Shown piece after piece: positions 8,443-17,751 of a stretch of DNA of 64,000 bases. Positions within the stretch are counted from its first letter, which is position 1, and each line of letters begins with the position of its first letter. This stretch comes from Sphingomonas kyeonggiensis (GTDB lineage Bacteria > Pseudomonadota > Alphaproteobacteria > Sphingomonadales > Sphingomonadaceae). The position numbers and the translations under genes were made by a program. The notes beneath the pieces are model-generated. The model did not search any database, was not told the DNA's origin, and saw nothing but the letters and a program-made list of their open reading frames with translations. Location: contig NZ_JACIEH010000001.1 in NCBI RefSeq assembly GCF_014196745.1, forward strand, positions 434,001-498,000, written 5' to 3'.

Positions 8443-9591
8443 TTACCGCCCGCCCACGACCCGCTTGCCCGCCACCTCGTCCTTGCGGCGCAGATACGGC
8501 GCGACCAGGTTCCTGGCCCGGAACCATTCCTGGCGGTCCGGATCGAGGCTGTCGAAATTGCCGATCACGCGGCGGCAACCCTCCGAGCGGCACTGGCAGA
8601 TCATGTGCCAGTTCGATTCCCGCAGCGTCGTGGAATAGTCCCAGGCGATCTCCTCGCCCGGCTGGATCGTGCGCACCGCGACCAGGAACACGCCGGTATC
8701 GGTGAAGCGCAGCCCGGCATTGGGATCGCAGCTATGGTTGACCAGGTCGTCGATCCGGCCGGACGGGCCCATATAATGATCGGGCGTCACCTGGACGAAG
8801 CGGTCTCCGCGGCCGCGCATCAGGCTCGGGATCTGATCGGCGCGGAAGCGGCGGCCGGTGAACTCGATCAGCACGTCGCCTTCGGCAAAGGCGCTCGCGG
8901 CATAGACGGCCTTGCCCAGATGGTTGTCGCCCACCTTGAAGAGATTGCTCGAAGGCCGGTAGCGATCGAACCAGAGCAGCCCGCCCCGGCGGGTACCGAA
9001 CGAGCGCAGCGGGTTGATCGTCGCCAGGCCGATCAGGAACCACACGCTGGCATGGCAGAGGAACTCGACGATCACATAGCCCAGCTCGGCGACGCCCGGC
9101 TGGGTCGCGCGGACGGCGATCAGCAGTGTGGCGAGATCACCGAAGGTCCACAGGCCCCAGGCCGGTGAGCGTTCACGGTTGCGATCGGTCCATACGCTCG
9201 CCCAGGTCGGCCAGAAGCTCACCGGCACGGCGAGGACGACGAGCATGTGCGCCCAGAAGGCCTCGCGAAAGGCGAGCCACAGGATCAGCGCGGAAAGGCT
9301 GGCGGCGATGCAGAAGGTCTCGGTGGGCGAGGGTGCGGCCCAGGACGAGCGGCGCCAGATGCCGAGCGTGACCAGGATGCAGGCGACCGAGGAGAGCGCG
9401 AACACCCAGCCCTGCGGCGCGCCGGGGTTCACCGCGGCATAGGTCAGCGCCTCGAGCGTGGTCGCCGCGCTCCAGATCAGCCAGGACGCACGGTTCGGCT
9501 CCACCAGCTCGCGACGCAGCCCGATCAGGTAGGTCGCATAGCCCGCAAAGCTGAATCCGATCGCCAGAAAGAACCAGATATCGGCGGTCAA
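8443..9591 (-). CDS. Seven-helix membrane protein fused to a SET-domain methyltransferase
   Basis: The N-terminal ~195 residues contain seven predicted membrane helices. Two related segments, EPNRASWLIW and ERSPAWGLW, about 110 residues apart, suggest an internal 3+1+3 repeat like PQ-loop/SWEET-type folds; this is inference. The C-terminal ~160 residues are a SET domain: GKAVYAASAFAEGDVL, NHSCDPNAGL, GEEIAWDYS and a post-SET cluster CQCRSEGCR. SET domains transfer methyl groups from S-adenosylmethionine to lysine. The TTG at 9591 is preceded by a strong GGGAGGGA ribosome-binding site, so I prefer it over the ATG at 9615. The substrate is unknown. Confidence 0.85.
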   Translation of the reverse strand: MTADIWFFLAIGFSFAGYATYLIGLRRELVEPNRASWLIWSAATTLEALTYAAVNPGAPQGWVFALSSVACILVTLGIWRRSSWAAPSPTETFCIAASLSALILWLAFREAFWAHMLVVLAVPVSFWPTWASVWTDRNRERSPAWGLWTFGDLATLLIAVRATQPGVAELGYVIVEFLCHASVWFLIGLATINPLRSFGTRRGGLLWFDRYRPSSNLFKVGDNHLGKAVYAASAFAEGDVLIEFTGRRFRADQIPSLMRGRGDRFVQVTPDHYMGPSGRIDDLVNHSCDPNAGLRFTDTGVFLVAVRTIQPGEEIAWDYSTTLRESNWHMICQCRSEGCRRVIGNFDSLDPDRQEWFRARNLVAPYLRRKDEVAGKRVVGGR

Positions 9592-9714
9592 AACGCTCCC
9601 TCCCAAACGGAGCATTTACCATGTCCAGGATTCGCCGTCTACGCGCGACTCGCGGTAACTCCGCGAGTCGCTGGGAGTCAGCGTGAGTCACTTAGGGGCG
9701 GAATCTCACAAAAC

Positions 9715-9795
9715 CCGTCCTCCCGGCGAAAGCCGGGATCTCAGGCGAAGGCGGGAAAGAGCCGCACGAGATCCCGGCTTTCGCCGGGAGGACGG
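9715..9795. repeat. Inverted repeat with CCCGGCGAAAGCCGGG arms
   Basis: Two 28-base arms of opposite orientation, each containing its own palindrome (CCCGGCGAAAGCCGGG), face each other across about 25 bases. The unit lies between the divergent SET gene and the end of cysQ. The same core occurs at 57738-57789 and, degenerate, near 823-868 and 51855. It behaves as a dispersed intergenic palindrome and may act as the cysQ transcription end. Confidence 0.65.
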
Positions 9796-9802
9796 AATGG
9801 GT

Positions 9803-10522
9803 TCAGGCCCCGCAATCCTTCACCGCCTCGAGCACGATCGGCGCCCATTCCTTGCGGCAGATCAGCAGGTCCGGAATGCTCGTGCTGGGCTGGTTGTAGA
9901 CGATCGGCGAACCATCGATCCGTGAGCAATGCAGCCCGGCGGCGAGCGCGACCGCGACGGGCGCGCAATTGTCCCATTGGTGCTGGCCGCCCGAATGGAG
10001 GTAGATCTCGGCCTCGCCGCGGACCACGGCCATCGCCTTGGCGCCGGCCGATCCCATGCCGATGTGCACCGCGCCGATCCGCTCGCCGACGCCGGCGCAG
10101 AGCGCGCTCGGGCGGGTGCGGCTGACCAGCATCCGTGGCGGCAGCTCGCCTTCGGGGAGCGCCGGCGGGCAATCGCTGGAGAGCGTGCAGCCGAGCCGCG
10201 GCAGAGCGACCGCGCCCACCGCCGCCTGGCCGTCAATGGCGAGGGCGATGTGCACCGCCCAGTCGCCGCGCCGTTCGGCGAACTCGCGCGTGCCGTCCAG
10301 GGGATCGACGATCCATACCCGGCTGGCCGAGAGCCGCGCGGGGTCGTCGGCGGATTCCTCCGAGAGGATCGCATCGTCGGGCCGGGCCAGTGCCAGCGCA
10401 GCCAGGATCAGGGTGTTGGCCTCGCGATCACCGCGATCGCCGCCGGCGCACTCGTCCTGGATGCGCAACAGCAGCGCACCTGCCTCTTCGGCGATTTCGC
10501 GTGCCAGCTCAGCGTCGGTCAT
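9803..10522 (-). CDS. cysQ: 3'(2'),5'-bisphosphate nucleotidase CysQ
   Basis: The 239-residue protein belongs to the lithium-sensitive phosphatase/inositol monophosphatase superfamily. It has the metal-binding motif VDPLDGTREF, an upstream acidic EES and the C-terminal WDNCAPVA motif. CysQ hydrolyses PAP (and PAPS), the toxic by-product of sulfate activation. The ATG at 10522 overlaps the cysNC stop by one base (TGATG), which fixes the start and couples it to the sulfate activation genes. Confidence 0.93.
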   Translation of the reverse strand: MTDAELAREIAEEAGALLLRIQDECAGGDRGDREANTLILAALALARPDDAILSEESADDPARLSASRVWIVDPLDGTREFAERRGDWAVHIALAIDGQAAVGAVALPRLGCTLSSDCPPALPEGELPPRMLVSRTRPSALCAGVGERIGAVHIGMGSAGAKAMAVVRGEAEIYLHSGGQHQWDNCAPVAVALAAGLHCSRIDGSPIVYNQPSTSIPDLLICRKEWAPIVLEAVKDCGA

Positions 10523-12435
10523 CAGATCACCGGACTCCAAGTACCCATGATCGTCTCGACGATCCGTTCGGCGGCTTCCTCCGGGGTTTCCTTCGTCGTG
10601 TCCACGCGGATCTCGGGCCGCTCGGGTGCCTCATAGGGGCTGGAGATGCCGGTGAAGTGCGCGATCTGGCCGTCGCGGGCTTTCTTGTAGAGGCCCTTCA
10701 CGTCGCGCGCTTCGGCCACTTCGAGCGAAGTATCGACGAAGATCTCGAAGAACTCGCCCTCGGGCAGCATCGCCCGCACCAGCTCACGCTCCGCCCGGAA
10801 GGGGGAGATGAAGGCGGTGAGCACGATCAGCCCGGCATCGGTCATCAGCTTGGCCACTTCGCCGACGCGGCGGATATTCTCGATCCGGTCGGCATCGGTG
10901 AAGCCCAGGTCCTTGTTGAGGCCGTGGCGGACATTGTCGCCGTCGAGCAGGAAGCTGTGCTTCCCGATCGCGTGGAGGCGCTTCTCGACCATGTTGGCGA
11001 TGGTCGACTTGCCCGAGCCGGACAGGCCGGTGAACCAGAGCAGGCGGGGGGCCTGGTGCTTCTGCCGGGCATGCGCCTCGCGGTTGATCTCGACCGCCTG
11101 CCAATGGACGTTCTGGGCGCGGCGCAGCGAGAAGTTGAGCATGCCCGCGGCGACGGTGGCGTTGGTCGCCTTGTCGATCAGGATGAACCCGCCCAGGTCC
11201 TTGCTGTCGGCATAGGCCTCGAAGGCGATGCCGCGATCGGTGTAGACTTCGGCCACGCCGATGTCGTTGAGTCCCAGCGTCTTCACGCTGAGCTCGGCCA
11301 TGGTGTTGACGCAGATCGCGTGGCGCGGCGGCTGGACGGTGGCGCTCACCGTCTGGGTGCCGAGCTTGAGCCAATAGGCGCGGCCCGGCAGCATCTCGGC
11401 CTGGTCCATCCACACGATCGTCGCCTGGAACTGGTCGGCGACCTGGGGCGGCGCATCGGCCGTGGCGATCACGTCGCCGCGCGAGCAATCGACTTCGTCG
11501 GCGAGCGTGATCATCACGCTCTCTCCGGCCACCGCTTCCGCGCGGTCCCCGCCGAACCCGACGATCCGCGCGACCTGGGTGGTCTGGCCCGAAGGCAGGA
11601 TGCGCACCTTGTCACCCGGCTTCACGCTGCCCGAGGCGATCATGCCCGCAAAGCCGCGGAAATCGAGGTTCGGGCGGTTCACCCACTGCACCGGCAGCCG
11701 GAAGGGACGGGCGGCATCGGCATCCGCGTCGAGCGCGACCGTCTCGAGATGCTCGAGCAGCGCCGGCCCGGCGTACCAGGGCGTGTTCGCGCTCGGCCCG
11801 GTGATGTTGTCGCCCTTGAAGCCCGAGATCGGGATCGGCGTGAACGCCGTGATCCCGATGCTTTCCGCGAACACGCGATAGTCCGCGACGATCGCGTCAT
11901 AGGCGGCCTGATCGTAGCCGATCAGGTCCATCTTGTTCACCGCCAGCACGATGTGGCGGATGCCGAGCAGGTGGCTGAGATAGGAGTGGCGCCGCGTCTG
12001 GGTGAGCACGCCCTTGCGCGCATCGATCAGGATCACGGCGAGATCGGCGGTCGAGGCGCCGGTCACCATGTTGCGGGTGTACTGCTCGTGCCCCGGCGTG
12101 TCCGCGACGATGAACTTGCGCTTCTCGGTGGCGAAGAACCGGTAGGCGACGTCGATCGTGATGCCCTGCTCACGCTCGGCGGCCAGGCCGTCGACCAGCA
12201 GCGCAAAGTCGATCTCGCCACCCTGGGTGCCGACGCGCTTGCTGTCGGCCTCGAGGCTGGCGAGCTGGTCCTCGAAGATCATCTTCGAATCGTAGAGCAG
12301 CCGCCCGATCAGCGTCGACTTGCCGTCATCGACGCTGCCGCAGGTGATGAAGCGCAGCAGCGACTTGTTCTGGTGGAGCTGGAGATAGGCGGAGATGTCG
12401 GACGCGATGAGCGCGTCTGGGCGGTAGGAGGTCAT
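10522..12435 (-). CDS. cysNC: Bifunctional sulfate adenylyltransferase large subunit / APS kinase
   Basis: This 637-residue fusion makes APS, with CysD, and phosphorylates it to PAPS. The N-terminal part is an EF-Tu-like GTPase ([22 protein letters not shown]) with beta-barrel domains to about residue 430. The C-terminal part is an APS kinase with a second P-loop, GLSGSGKST, near residue 470 and the [12 protein letters not shown] motif. The fusion (NodQ-like) is common in alphaproteobacteria. It overlaps cysD upstream and cysQ downstream by one base each. Confidence 0.96.
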   Translation of the reverse strand: MTSYRPDALIASDISAYLQLHQNKSLLRFITCGSVDDGKSTLIGRLLYDSKMIFEDQLASLEADSKRVGTQGGEIDFALLVDGLAAEREQGITIDVAYRFFATEKRKFIVADTPGHEQYTRNMVTGASTADLAVILIDARKGVLTQTRRHSYLSHLLGIRHIVLAVNKMDLIGYDQAAYDAIVADYRVFAESIGITAFTPIPISGFKGDNITGPSANTPWYAGPALLEHLETVALDADADAARPFRLPVQWVNRPNLDFRGFAGMIASGSVKPGDKVRILPSGQTTQVARIVGFGGDRAEAVAGESVMITLADEVDCSRGDVIATADAPPQVADQFQATIVWMDQAEMLPGRAYWLKLGTQTVSATVQPPRHAICVNTMAELSVKTLGLNDIGVAEVYTDRGIAFEAYADSKDLGGFILIDKATNATVAAGMLNFSLRRAQNVHWQAVEINREAHARQKHQAPRLLWFTGLSGSGKSTIANMVEKRLHAIGKHSFLLDGDNVRHGLNKDLGFTDADRIENIRRVGEVAKLMTDAGLIVLTAFISPFRAERELVRAMLPEGEFFEIFVDTSLEVAEARDVKGLYKKARDGQIAHFTGISSPYEAPERPEIRVDTTKETPEEAAERIVETIMGTWSPVI

Positions 12436-13379
12436 CAGAAATACCCCTCCTGCTTCTTCTTCTCCATCGACGCCGCCTGATCGTGATCGATCGCGCGGCC
12501 CTGGCGCTCGGAGGTGGTGGTCAGCAGCATCTCCTGGATCACTGCCTCCAGCGTAGCCGCCTCGCTCTCCACCGCGCCGGTGAGCGGATAGCAGCCGAGC
12601 GTGCGGAAGCGCACGGAGCGTTCCACGGGGACTTCGCCGGGTGCGAGCCGGAAGCGATCGTCATCGACCATCAGCAGCAGCCCGTCGCGCTCCACTGTCG
12701 GGCGCGGCGCGGCGAAATAGAGCGGGACGATCTCGATCCCCTCGGCGAGGATGTACTGCCAGATGTCGAGCTCGGTCCAGTTGGAGAGCGGGAAGACGCG
12801 GATGCTCTCGCCCTTGTGCTTGCGGGCGTTGTAGAGCCGCCACAGCTCGGGGCGCTGGCTCTTCGGGTCCCAGCGATGCGTCGCGGTGCGGAAGCTGAAC
12901 ACGCGCTCCTTGGCGCGGCTCTTCTCCTCGTCGCGCCGCGCGCCGCCAAAGGCCGCGTCGAAGCCATATTTGTCGAGCGCCTGCTTGAGCCCCTCGGTCT
13001 TCCACATGTCGGTGTGGCGACCGCCATGGTCGAACGGGTTGATCCCCTGCGCCTCGGCCTCGGGGTTCTTGTAGACGATCAGCTCCATGCCGGCGTCGCG
13101 CGCCGCCTTGTCGCGCAGATCGTACATCGCGCGGAACTTCCAGGTCGTGTCGACATGGAGGAGCGGGAAGGGCGGGGGTGCCGGGTAGAAGGCCTTGCGC
13201 GCGAGATGCAGCATCACCGCGCTGTCCTTGCCGATCGAATAGAGCATCACCGGGCTTTCGGCCTCGGCGACGACTTCGCGCAGGATGTGGATGCTCTCGG
13301 CTTCGAGCCGTTGGAGATGCGTCAGCCGCGCAGCCGGAATCGTCCCCGCAGCGCCAGCGCTCGCCTGTGTCTCCGTCAT
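12435..13379 (-). CDS. cysD: Sulfate adenylyltransferase subunit 2
   Basis: The 314-residue protein is the small, catalytic subunit of ATP sulfurylase. It has the PP-loop [10 protein letters not shown], a DTTWKF segment and the C-terminal [10 protein letters not shown] sequence typical of CysD. ATG 13379 gives the family length; an in-frame ATG six codons upstream is possible. It is the first gene of the cysD-cysNC-cysQ operon. No cysH, cysI or cysJ lies in the window, so whether PAPS feeds reduction or sulfation cannot be told here. Confidence 0.95.
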   Translation of the reverse strand: MTETQASAGAAGTIPAARLTHLQRLEAESIHILREVVAEAESPVMLYSIGKDSAVMLHLARKAFYPAPPPFPLLHVDTTWKFRAMYDLRDKAARDAGMELIVYKNPEAEAQGINPFDHGGRHTDMWKTEGLKQALDKYGFDAAFGGARRDEEKSRAKERVFSFRTATHRWDPKSQRPELWRLYNARKHKGESIRVFPLSNWTELDIWQYILAEGIEIVPLYFAAPRPTVERDGLLLMVDDDRFRLAPGEVPVERSVRFRTLGCYPLTGAVESEAATLEAVIQEMLLTTTSERQGRAIDHDQAASMEKKKQEGYF

Positions 13380-13480
13380 GTTCCCGGAATGCAGCATGCC
13401 GGGCGATTTAGGAAGGTGCCTGACGGTGCGCGATCTAGTTTATGTTTAGCGGGGAGTAGGATGGGGGCTCTGATCAAATC

Positions 13481-13611
13481 CTCCCCCGGAGGGGGAGGGG
13501 GACCGCCGCCGCAGCCGGTGGTGGAGGGGTAGCGTGCCTCAAGCGACATAGCCCGTGGAGAATACCCCTCCACCAGCCTGCGGCTGGTCCCCCTCCCCCT
13601 CCGGGGGAGGA
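13481..13611. repeat. Composite palindromic repeat, copy 1 (REPIN-like)
   Basis: Two ~50-base arms in inverted orientation, each beginning CCTCCCCCGGAGGGGGAGG, flank a ~33-base spacer. Each arm contains a further hairpin around GCAGCC/GGCTGC. The whole unit, including the spacer, recurs at 41740-41871. It fills most of the 346-base gap between cysD and rmlA; I see no gene in the remainder of the gap. Confidence 0.85.
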
Positions 13612-13725
13612 TTGTGTTTGGTCCTGTCTTCGCGCCGCTTCCTTTGTCCTTAGCGGTTCTTGAACCAATTGCAGTGCATCTAGTCCCCCGGCGCATCTGG
13701 CGTCGTTGGGGAGGGCTGCGAAGCC

Positions 13726-14625
13726 ATGGCGGGTTCTGGCGTGAAGGGGATCATCCTTGCGGGAGGGGCGGGCACGCGCCTGTATCCCGCGACGCTGTCG
13801 ATCTCGAAGCAGCTGCTGCCGGTGTTCGACAAGCCGATGATCTATTATCCGCTGTCGGTGCTGATGCTTGCCGGCATCCGCGACATCCTGATCATCTCCT
13901 CGCCCCGCGACCTGCCGATGTTCCGCCTGTTGCTGGGCGACGGATCGGCGTTCGGTATCAACTTCGAATATGCCGAGCAGCCGAACCCGGACGGGCTGGC
14001 CCAGGCTTTCCTGATCGGCGAGAAGTTCCTCGACGGCGGCCCGGCGTCGCTGATCCTGGGCGACAACATCTTCCATGGCGACGGGCTCGCGGCGAAGGGC
14101 CGTGCCGCGGCCGAGGCTGCGGCACAGGGCCAGGCGAGCGTCTTCGCCTATCAGGTCGACGATCCCGAGCGCTACGGCGTCGCCACCTTCGATCCCGAGA
14201 CCGGCAAGGCGACCAGCATCGTCGAGAAGCCTGCCGATCCCAAGTCGAACTGGGCGGTGACCGGCCTCTATTTCTTCGACAACCAGGTGACGGACATTGC
14301 CCGTGGGCTGAAGCCTTCCCCACGCGGCGAGCTGGAGATCACCGACGTGATCTCGGCCTATCTGGAACAGGGCAATCTCAACGTGAACCGGCTGGGCCGT
14401 GGCTATGCCTGGCTCGATACCGGCACGCATGACAGCCTGCACGATGCCGGCAGCTTCGTGCGGACGATCGAGAACCGCCAGGGCATCAAGATCGCCTGCC
14501 CCGAGGAGATCGCCTTCGACCTCGGCTATCTCGATGCGGCGACGCTGCTCGTCCGCGCCGATGCGATGGGCAAGACCGACTATGCACGCTATCTGCGCCG
14601 CTGCGTGGAAGCGGCTGCCGCATGA
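13726..14625 (+). CDS. rfbA: Glucose-1-phosphate thymidylyltransferase RmlA
   Basis: The 299-residue nucleotidyltransferase makes dTDP-glucose from dTTP and glucose-1-phosphate. It has the signature [11 protein letters not shown], then [25 protein letters not shown] and a C-terminal [10 protein letters not shown]. These match RmlA1-type enzymes for dTDP-rhamnose. It overlaps rmlB by four bases (ATGA), so the first two steps of the pathway are made together. RmlC and RmlD are not in the window. Confidence 0.96.
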   Translation: MAGSGVKGIILAGGAGTRLYPATLSISKQLLPVFDKPMIYYPLSVLMLAGIRDILIISSPRDLPMFRLLLGDGSAFGINFEYAEQPNPDGLAQAFLIGEKFLDGGPASLILGDNIFHGDGLAAKGRAAAEAAAQGQASVFAYQVDDPERYGVATFDPETGKATSIVEKPADPKSNWAVTGLYFFDNQVTDIARGLKPSPRGELEITDVISAYLEQGNLNVNRLGRGYAWLDTGTHDSLHDAGSFVRTIENRQGIKIACPEEIAFDLGYLDAATLLVRADAMGKTDYARYLRRCVEAAAA

Positions 14626-15707
14626 CCTTCCACGAGCCGATCGCTTCGGACACGCCGAAGATGCGCCGCGTGCTCGTCACCGGCGGTGCCGGCTTCATCG
14701 GCTCGGCGGTGTGCCGGCTGCTGGTGGCCAAGCGCTACCGCGTCGTCTGCGTCGACAAGCTCACCTATGCGGGCAACATGGCCTCGCTGGGCAGCATCAT
14801 GGGCCGGCCCAATTTTCGCTTCGTCGGCGCCGATATCGGCGATGCCGCGCAGCTCCACCGGCTGATGCGCGACGAGCGGATCGACGGGGTGATGCACCTG
14901 GCGGCCGAGACGCATGTCGATCGCTCGATCGACAGCCCGGCGGCGTTCGTCGAGACCAATGTCCTCGGCACCGTCCGCCTGCTCGATGCCGCGCTGGAGC
15001 ATTGGCGCGGCCTGTCCGAAGGGAAGCGCGCCGCCTTCCGCTTCCACCATGTCTCCACCGACGAAGTGTTCGGCGACCTGCCGTTCGACAGTGGCGTGTT
15101 CAGCGAGACGACGCCCTATGCGCCGTCCTCGCCCTATTCGGCGAGCAAGGCGGCATCGGATCATTTCGTCCGCGCCTGGCACGAGACCTATGGCCTGCCG
15201 GTGGTGCTGTCGAACTGCTCGAACAATTACGGGCCGCATCACTTCCCCGAGAAGCTGATCCCGCTGGTCATCCTCAACGCGCTCGCGGGCAGGGAGCTGC
15301 CGATCTACGGCAAGGGCGCGAATGTGCGCGACTGGCTCTATGTCGAGGATCATGCCGAGGCACTGGAACAGGTGCTCATCCGTGGCCGGGCCGGCGAGAC
15401 CTATCTGATCGGCGGCCGGCAGGAGCGCACCAATCTCCATGTGGTCGAGGCGATCTGCGACCTGCTCGACGCGCGGATAGGCGGCCGCAGTCACCGCGAC
15501 CTGATCCGCTTCGTCGCGGATCGGCCGGGACATGACCGACGCTATGCGATCGATCCGTCGAAGATCGAGGGCGAGCTGGGCTGGCAGCCGCGCGAGAGCT
15601 TCGAGACCGGGCTGGCGAAGACGGTCGACTGGTATCTGGCGAACCGCGACTGGTGGGAACCGATCCGCGCCGGCACCTATCAGGGCGAGCGGCTGGGGGT
15701 CGTCTAG
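14622..15707 (+). CDS. rfbB: dTDP-glucose 4,6-dehydratase RmlB
   Basis: The 361-residue short-chain dehydrogenase/reductase superfamily enzyme converts dTDP-glucose to dTDP-4-keto-6-deoxyglucose. It shows the NAD-binding [20 protein letters not shown], the catalytic [10 protein letters not shown] (YxxxK) and the substrate-binding [14 protein letters not shown]. It is translationally coupled to rfbA. The product feeds rhamnose or other 6-deoxyhexoses of cell-surface polysaccharides. Confidence 0.96.
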   Translation: MTFHEPIASDTPKMRRVLVTGGAGFIGSAVCRLLVAKRYRVVCVDKLTYAGNMASLGSIMGRPNFRFVGADIGDAAQLHRLMRDERIDGVMHLAAETHVDRSIDSPAAFVETNVLGTVRLLDAALEHWRGLSEGKRAAFRFHHVSTDEVFGDLPFDSGVFSETTPYAPSSPYSASKAASDHFVRAWHETYGLPVVLSNCSNNYGPHHFPEKLIPLVILNALAGRELPIYGKGANVRDWLYVEDHAEALEQVLIRGRAGETYLIGGRQERTNLHVVEAICDLLDARIGGRSHRDLIRFVADRPGHDRRYAIDPSKIEGELGWQPRESFETGLAKTVDWYLANRDWWEPIRAGTYQGERLGVV

Positions 15708-15745
15708 CACCCTCCGCAGCGATTTCGCTTTTCCCCGGCAAAGGC

Positions 15746-16873
15746 TCAGTCCGAGATGCCGCCGATCCAGCTGCGCGTGACTTCGATTGCCGCGTCCACC
15801 AGCACCATGTCGGCCTGGTAGCCCGGCGCGATCCGGCCGAGCTGCTTGCCCAGCCCCAGGAACGCCGCCGGCGACATCGATGCCATGTGCGCCGCGACAT
15901 CGAGCCCCACGCGGCCCTGTTCCATCATGCCCTTCACCGCGCCCGCCATGGTCAGCGTCGAGCCGGCCAGCGTGTTGTCCGCGCCGAGCAGCCGGTCGCC
16001 TTCGCGGTGGATTTCGCGGCCATGGATCAGGAACACGGTCTCGTCGCTGCCGACGCTCGGCATCGCGTCGGTCACCAGCATGAGCCGTTCCGGTCCCTTG
16101 GCGCGCAGTGCCACCCGCAGCGTCGCCGGATGGAGGTGATAGCCGTCGGCGATGATGCCGGCATAGACCTCGGGATCTTCCAGCGCGGCGCCGACCATGC
16201 CGGGCGCGCGGTTGAGCAGCGGCGACATCGCGTTGAAGAGATGGGTGAAGCCGGTCAGCCCATTGTCGATCGCATCGCGGACGGTCTCGTACCGGGCGTC
16301 GGAATGCCCAGCGGAGACGATCACCCCGGCCGCGACCAGCCGGGCGATCTGCTCGGGTGTCGCCGCCTCGGGCGCCAGCGTCACCAATGTCCTGCCGCGC
16401 CGGCCAGATTCCAGCAGCGCGAGGAATTCGTCGCGCAGCGGCTGGATCTTGCCTTCGCTATGGATGCCGCGCCGGACGGGGTTGAGGAACGGTCCCTCGA
16501 TATGGATGCCGAGCACGCCGGGGACGCCCGCCTCGATAGCCGCGTCGACGGCGCGGATGCCCGCCTCGACCACCGACAGGTCGTCGCTGATCAGCGTCGG
16601 CAGCAGGCCGGTGGTGCCATAGCGGCGATGCGTCTCGGCGATTACCCGGATCGTCTCGACGCTCGGATCGTCGTTGAACAGCCGGCCGCCGCCGCCATTG
16701 ACCTGCACGTCGATGAAGCCGGGGAGCAGGGTGCCACCGCCCAGGTCGATCCGCTCGGCACCTGCCGGCGGTTCGGGCAGGATCGCCGCGATCCGGTCAC
16801 TCTCGATCACCACACAGGCGTCGTCGCGCCAGCCCTCGGCCAGCAGCATGCGCCCGTTGACCAGGGCTTTCAT
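15746..16873 (-). CDS. nagA: N-acetylglucosamine-6-phosphate deacetylase
   Basis: The 375-residue amidohydrolase removes acetate from GlcNAc-6-phosphate. It carries GFIDVQVNGGGG, the metal-binding HIEGPFLNP, SAGHSDA, HLFNAMSP and the catalytic TDAMPSVG Asp region. Its start overlaps the murQ stop (ATGA, 16870-16873). It is the last gene of a three-gene amino-sugar salvage operon; a nagB deaminase is not adjacent. Confidence 0.94.
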   Translation of the reverse strand: MKALVNGRMLLAEGWRDDACVVIESDRIAAILPEPPAGAERIDLGGGTLLPGFIDVQVNGGGGRLFNDDPSVETIRVIAETHRRYGTTGLLPTLISDDLSVVEAGIRAVDAAIEAGVPGVLGIHIEGPFLNPVRRGIHSEGKIQPLRDEFLALLESGRRGRTLVTLAPEAATPEQIARLVAAGVIVSAGHSDARYETVRDAIDNGLTGFTHLFNAMSPLLNRAPGMVGAALEDPEVYAGIIADGYHLHPATLRVALRAKGPERLMLVTDAMPSVGSDETVFLIHGREIHREGDRLLGADNTLAGSTLTMAGAVKGMMEQGRVGLDVAAHMASMSPAAFLGLGKQLGRIAPGYQADMVLVDAAIEVTRSWIGGISD

Positions 16874-17751
16874 GCCAGGATGTCCAGCACCTTGCCGAGG
16901 CTGCCCTGTGCCGCCGCAAGCCGGGTCTCCGCCGCGCCGGCATCCAGCCCGCGTGCGACGAGGACGGCCTTCTTGATGTCCAGCCCGGCCGCATCGAGCG
17001 CCGCCTCGGCTTGGCCTTCGCCGACGCCGGCCAGCGTCGCGACCATGCGGACTGCGCGGCCGCGCAGCTTCACGTTGGAGACCTGCATGTTGACCATAAG
17101 CCCGTGGTGAACGAGCCCGAGCCGCAACATGATCCCGGTGGAGATCAGGTTGAGCGTCACTTTCTGCGCGGTGCCTGCCTTCATCCGGGTCGATCCGGCC
17201 ACCACTTCGCTGCCGGTATCGGCGAGGATCGCATGCTCGGCCGCGGTCAGCACCGGGGTGTCGGCATTGTTGGAGATGCCGATGGTCAGGGTGCCGGCCG
17301 CGCGCGCGGCTTCCAGCGCCGCGATCACATAGGGGGTGCGCCCGCTCGCCGCGATGCCGATCAGCACGTCGTCGGGGCCGATCTCCTCGGCAGCGACTGC
17401 GGCAAGGGCCGCCTCGCGGCTGTCCTCCGCGCCTTCCTGGGTGCGGGTGAGCGCCGCCGGACCGCCGGCGATCAGGAAGGCCAGCCGCTCGAACGGCCAG
17501 TTGAAGGTGGGAGTGAGCTCCACGCCATCCTGCACGCCGATCCGGCCGGAAGTGCCGGCGCCGGCATAGGCGATGCGGCCGCCGCGCCGCAGCCGCTCGG
17601 CGGCCGCGTCGATCGCTGCGGCCATCGCGCCGGTCTGGCTCTTCAGCGCGGCGATCGCGGCGATCTGCGCCTCGAGCATCGCCTCCACCGCGGTCTCGGT
17701 GGGCCAGCGGTCGATTTCACGGTAGCGGGGGTCGGCGGCTTCAGTGGGCAT
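16870..17751 (-). CDS. murQ: N-acetylmuramic acid 6-phosphate etherase
   Basis: The 293-residue SIS-domain lyase splits D-lactate from MurNAc-6-phosphate to give GlcNAc-6-phosphate. Typical MurQ segments are RIAYAGAGTSGRIGVQD, LIGIAASGRTPYV and GSTRMKAGTAQKVTLN. Its product is the substrate of NagA encoded next. It overlaps the upstream kinase gene by 11 bases, which suggests that the kinase supplies its phosphorylated substrate. Confidence 0.95.
   Translation of the reverse strand: MPTEAADPRYREIDRWPTETAVEAMLEAQIAAIAALKSQTGAMAAAIDAAAERLRRGGRIAYAGAGTSGRIGVQDGVELTPTFNWPFERLAFLIAGGPAALTRTQEGAEDSREAALAAVAAEEIGPDDVLIGIAASGRTPYVIAALEAARAAGTLTIGISNNADTPVLTAAEHAILADTGSEVVAGSTRMKAGTAQKVTLNLISTGIMLRLGLVHHGLMVNMQVSNVKLRGRAVRMVATLAGVGEGQAEAALDAAGLDIKKAVLVARGLDAGAAETRLAAAQGSLGKVLDILA

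Noticed and set aside
10135..12480. Long plus-strand open frame of 781 codons
   Set aside because: Antisense of cysNC and cysQ; no motifs and typical GC-rich shadow composition.
13481..13611. CRISPR array or transposon ends
   Set aside because: There is only one inverted unit with no regular direct repeats, no spacers of constant size and no transposase; the composite palindrome explanation fits better.
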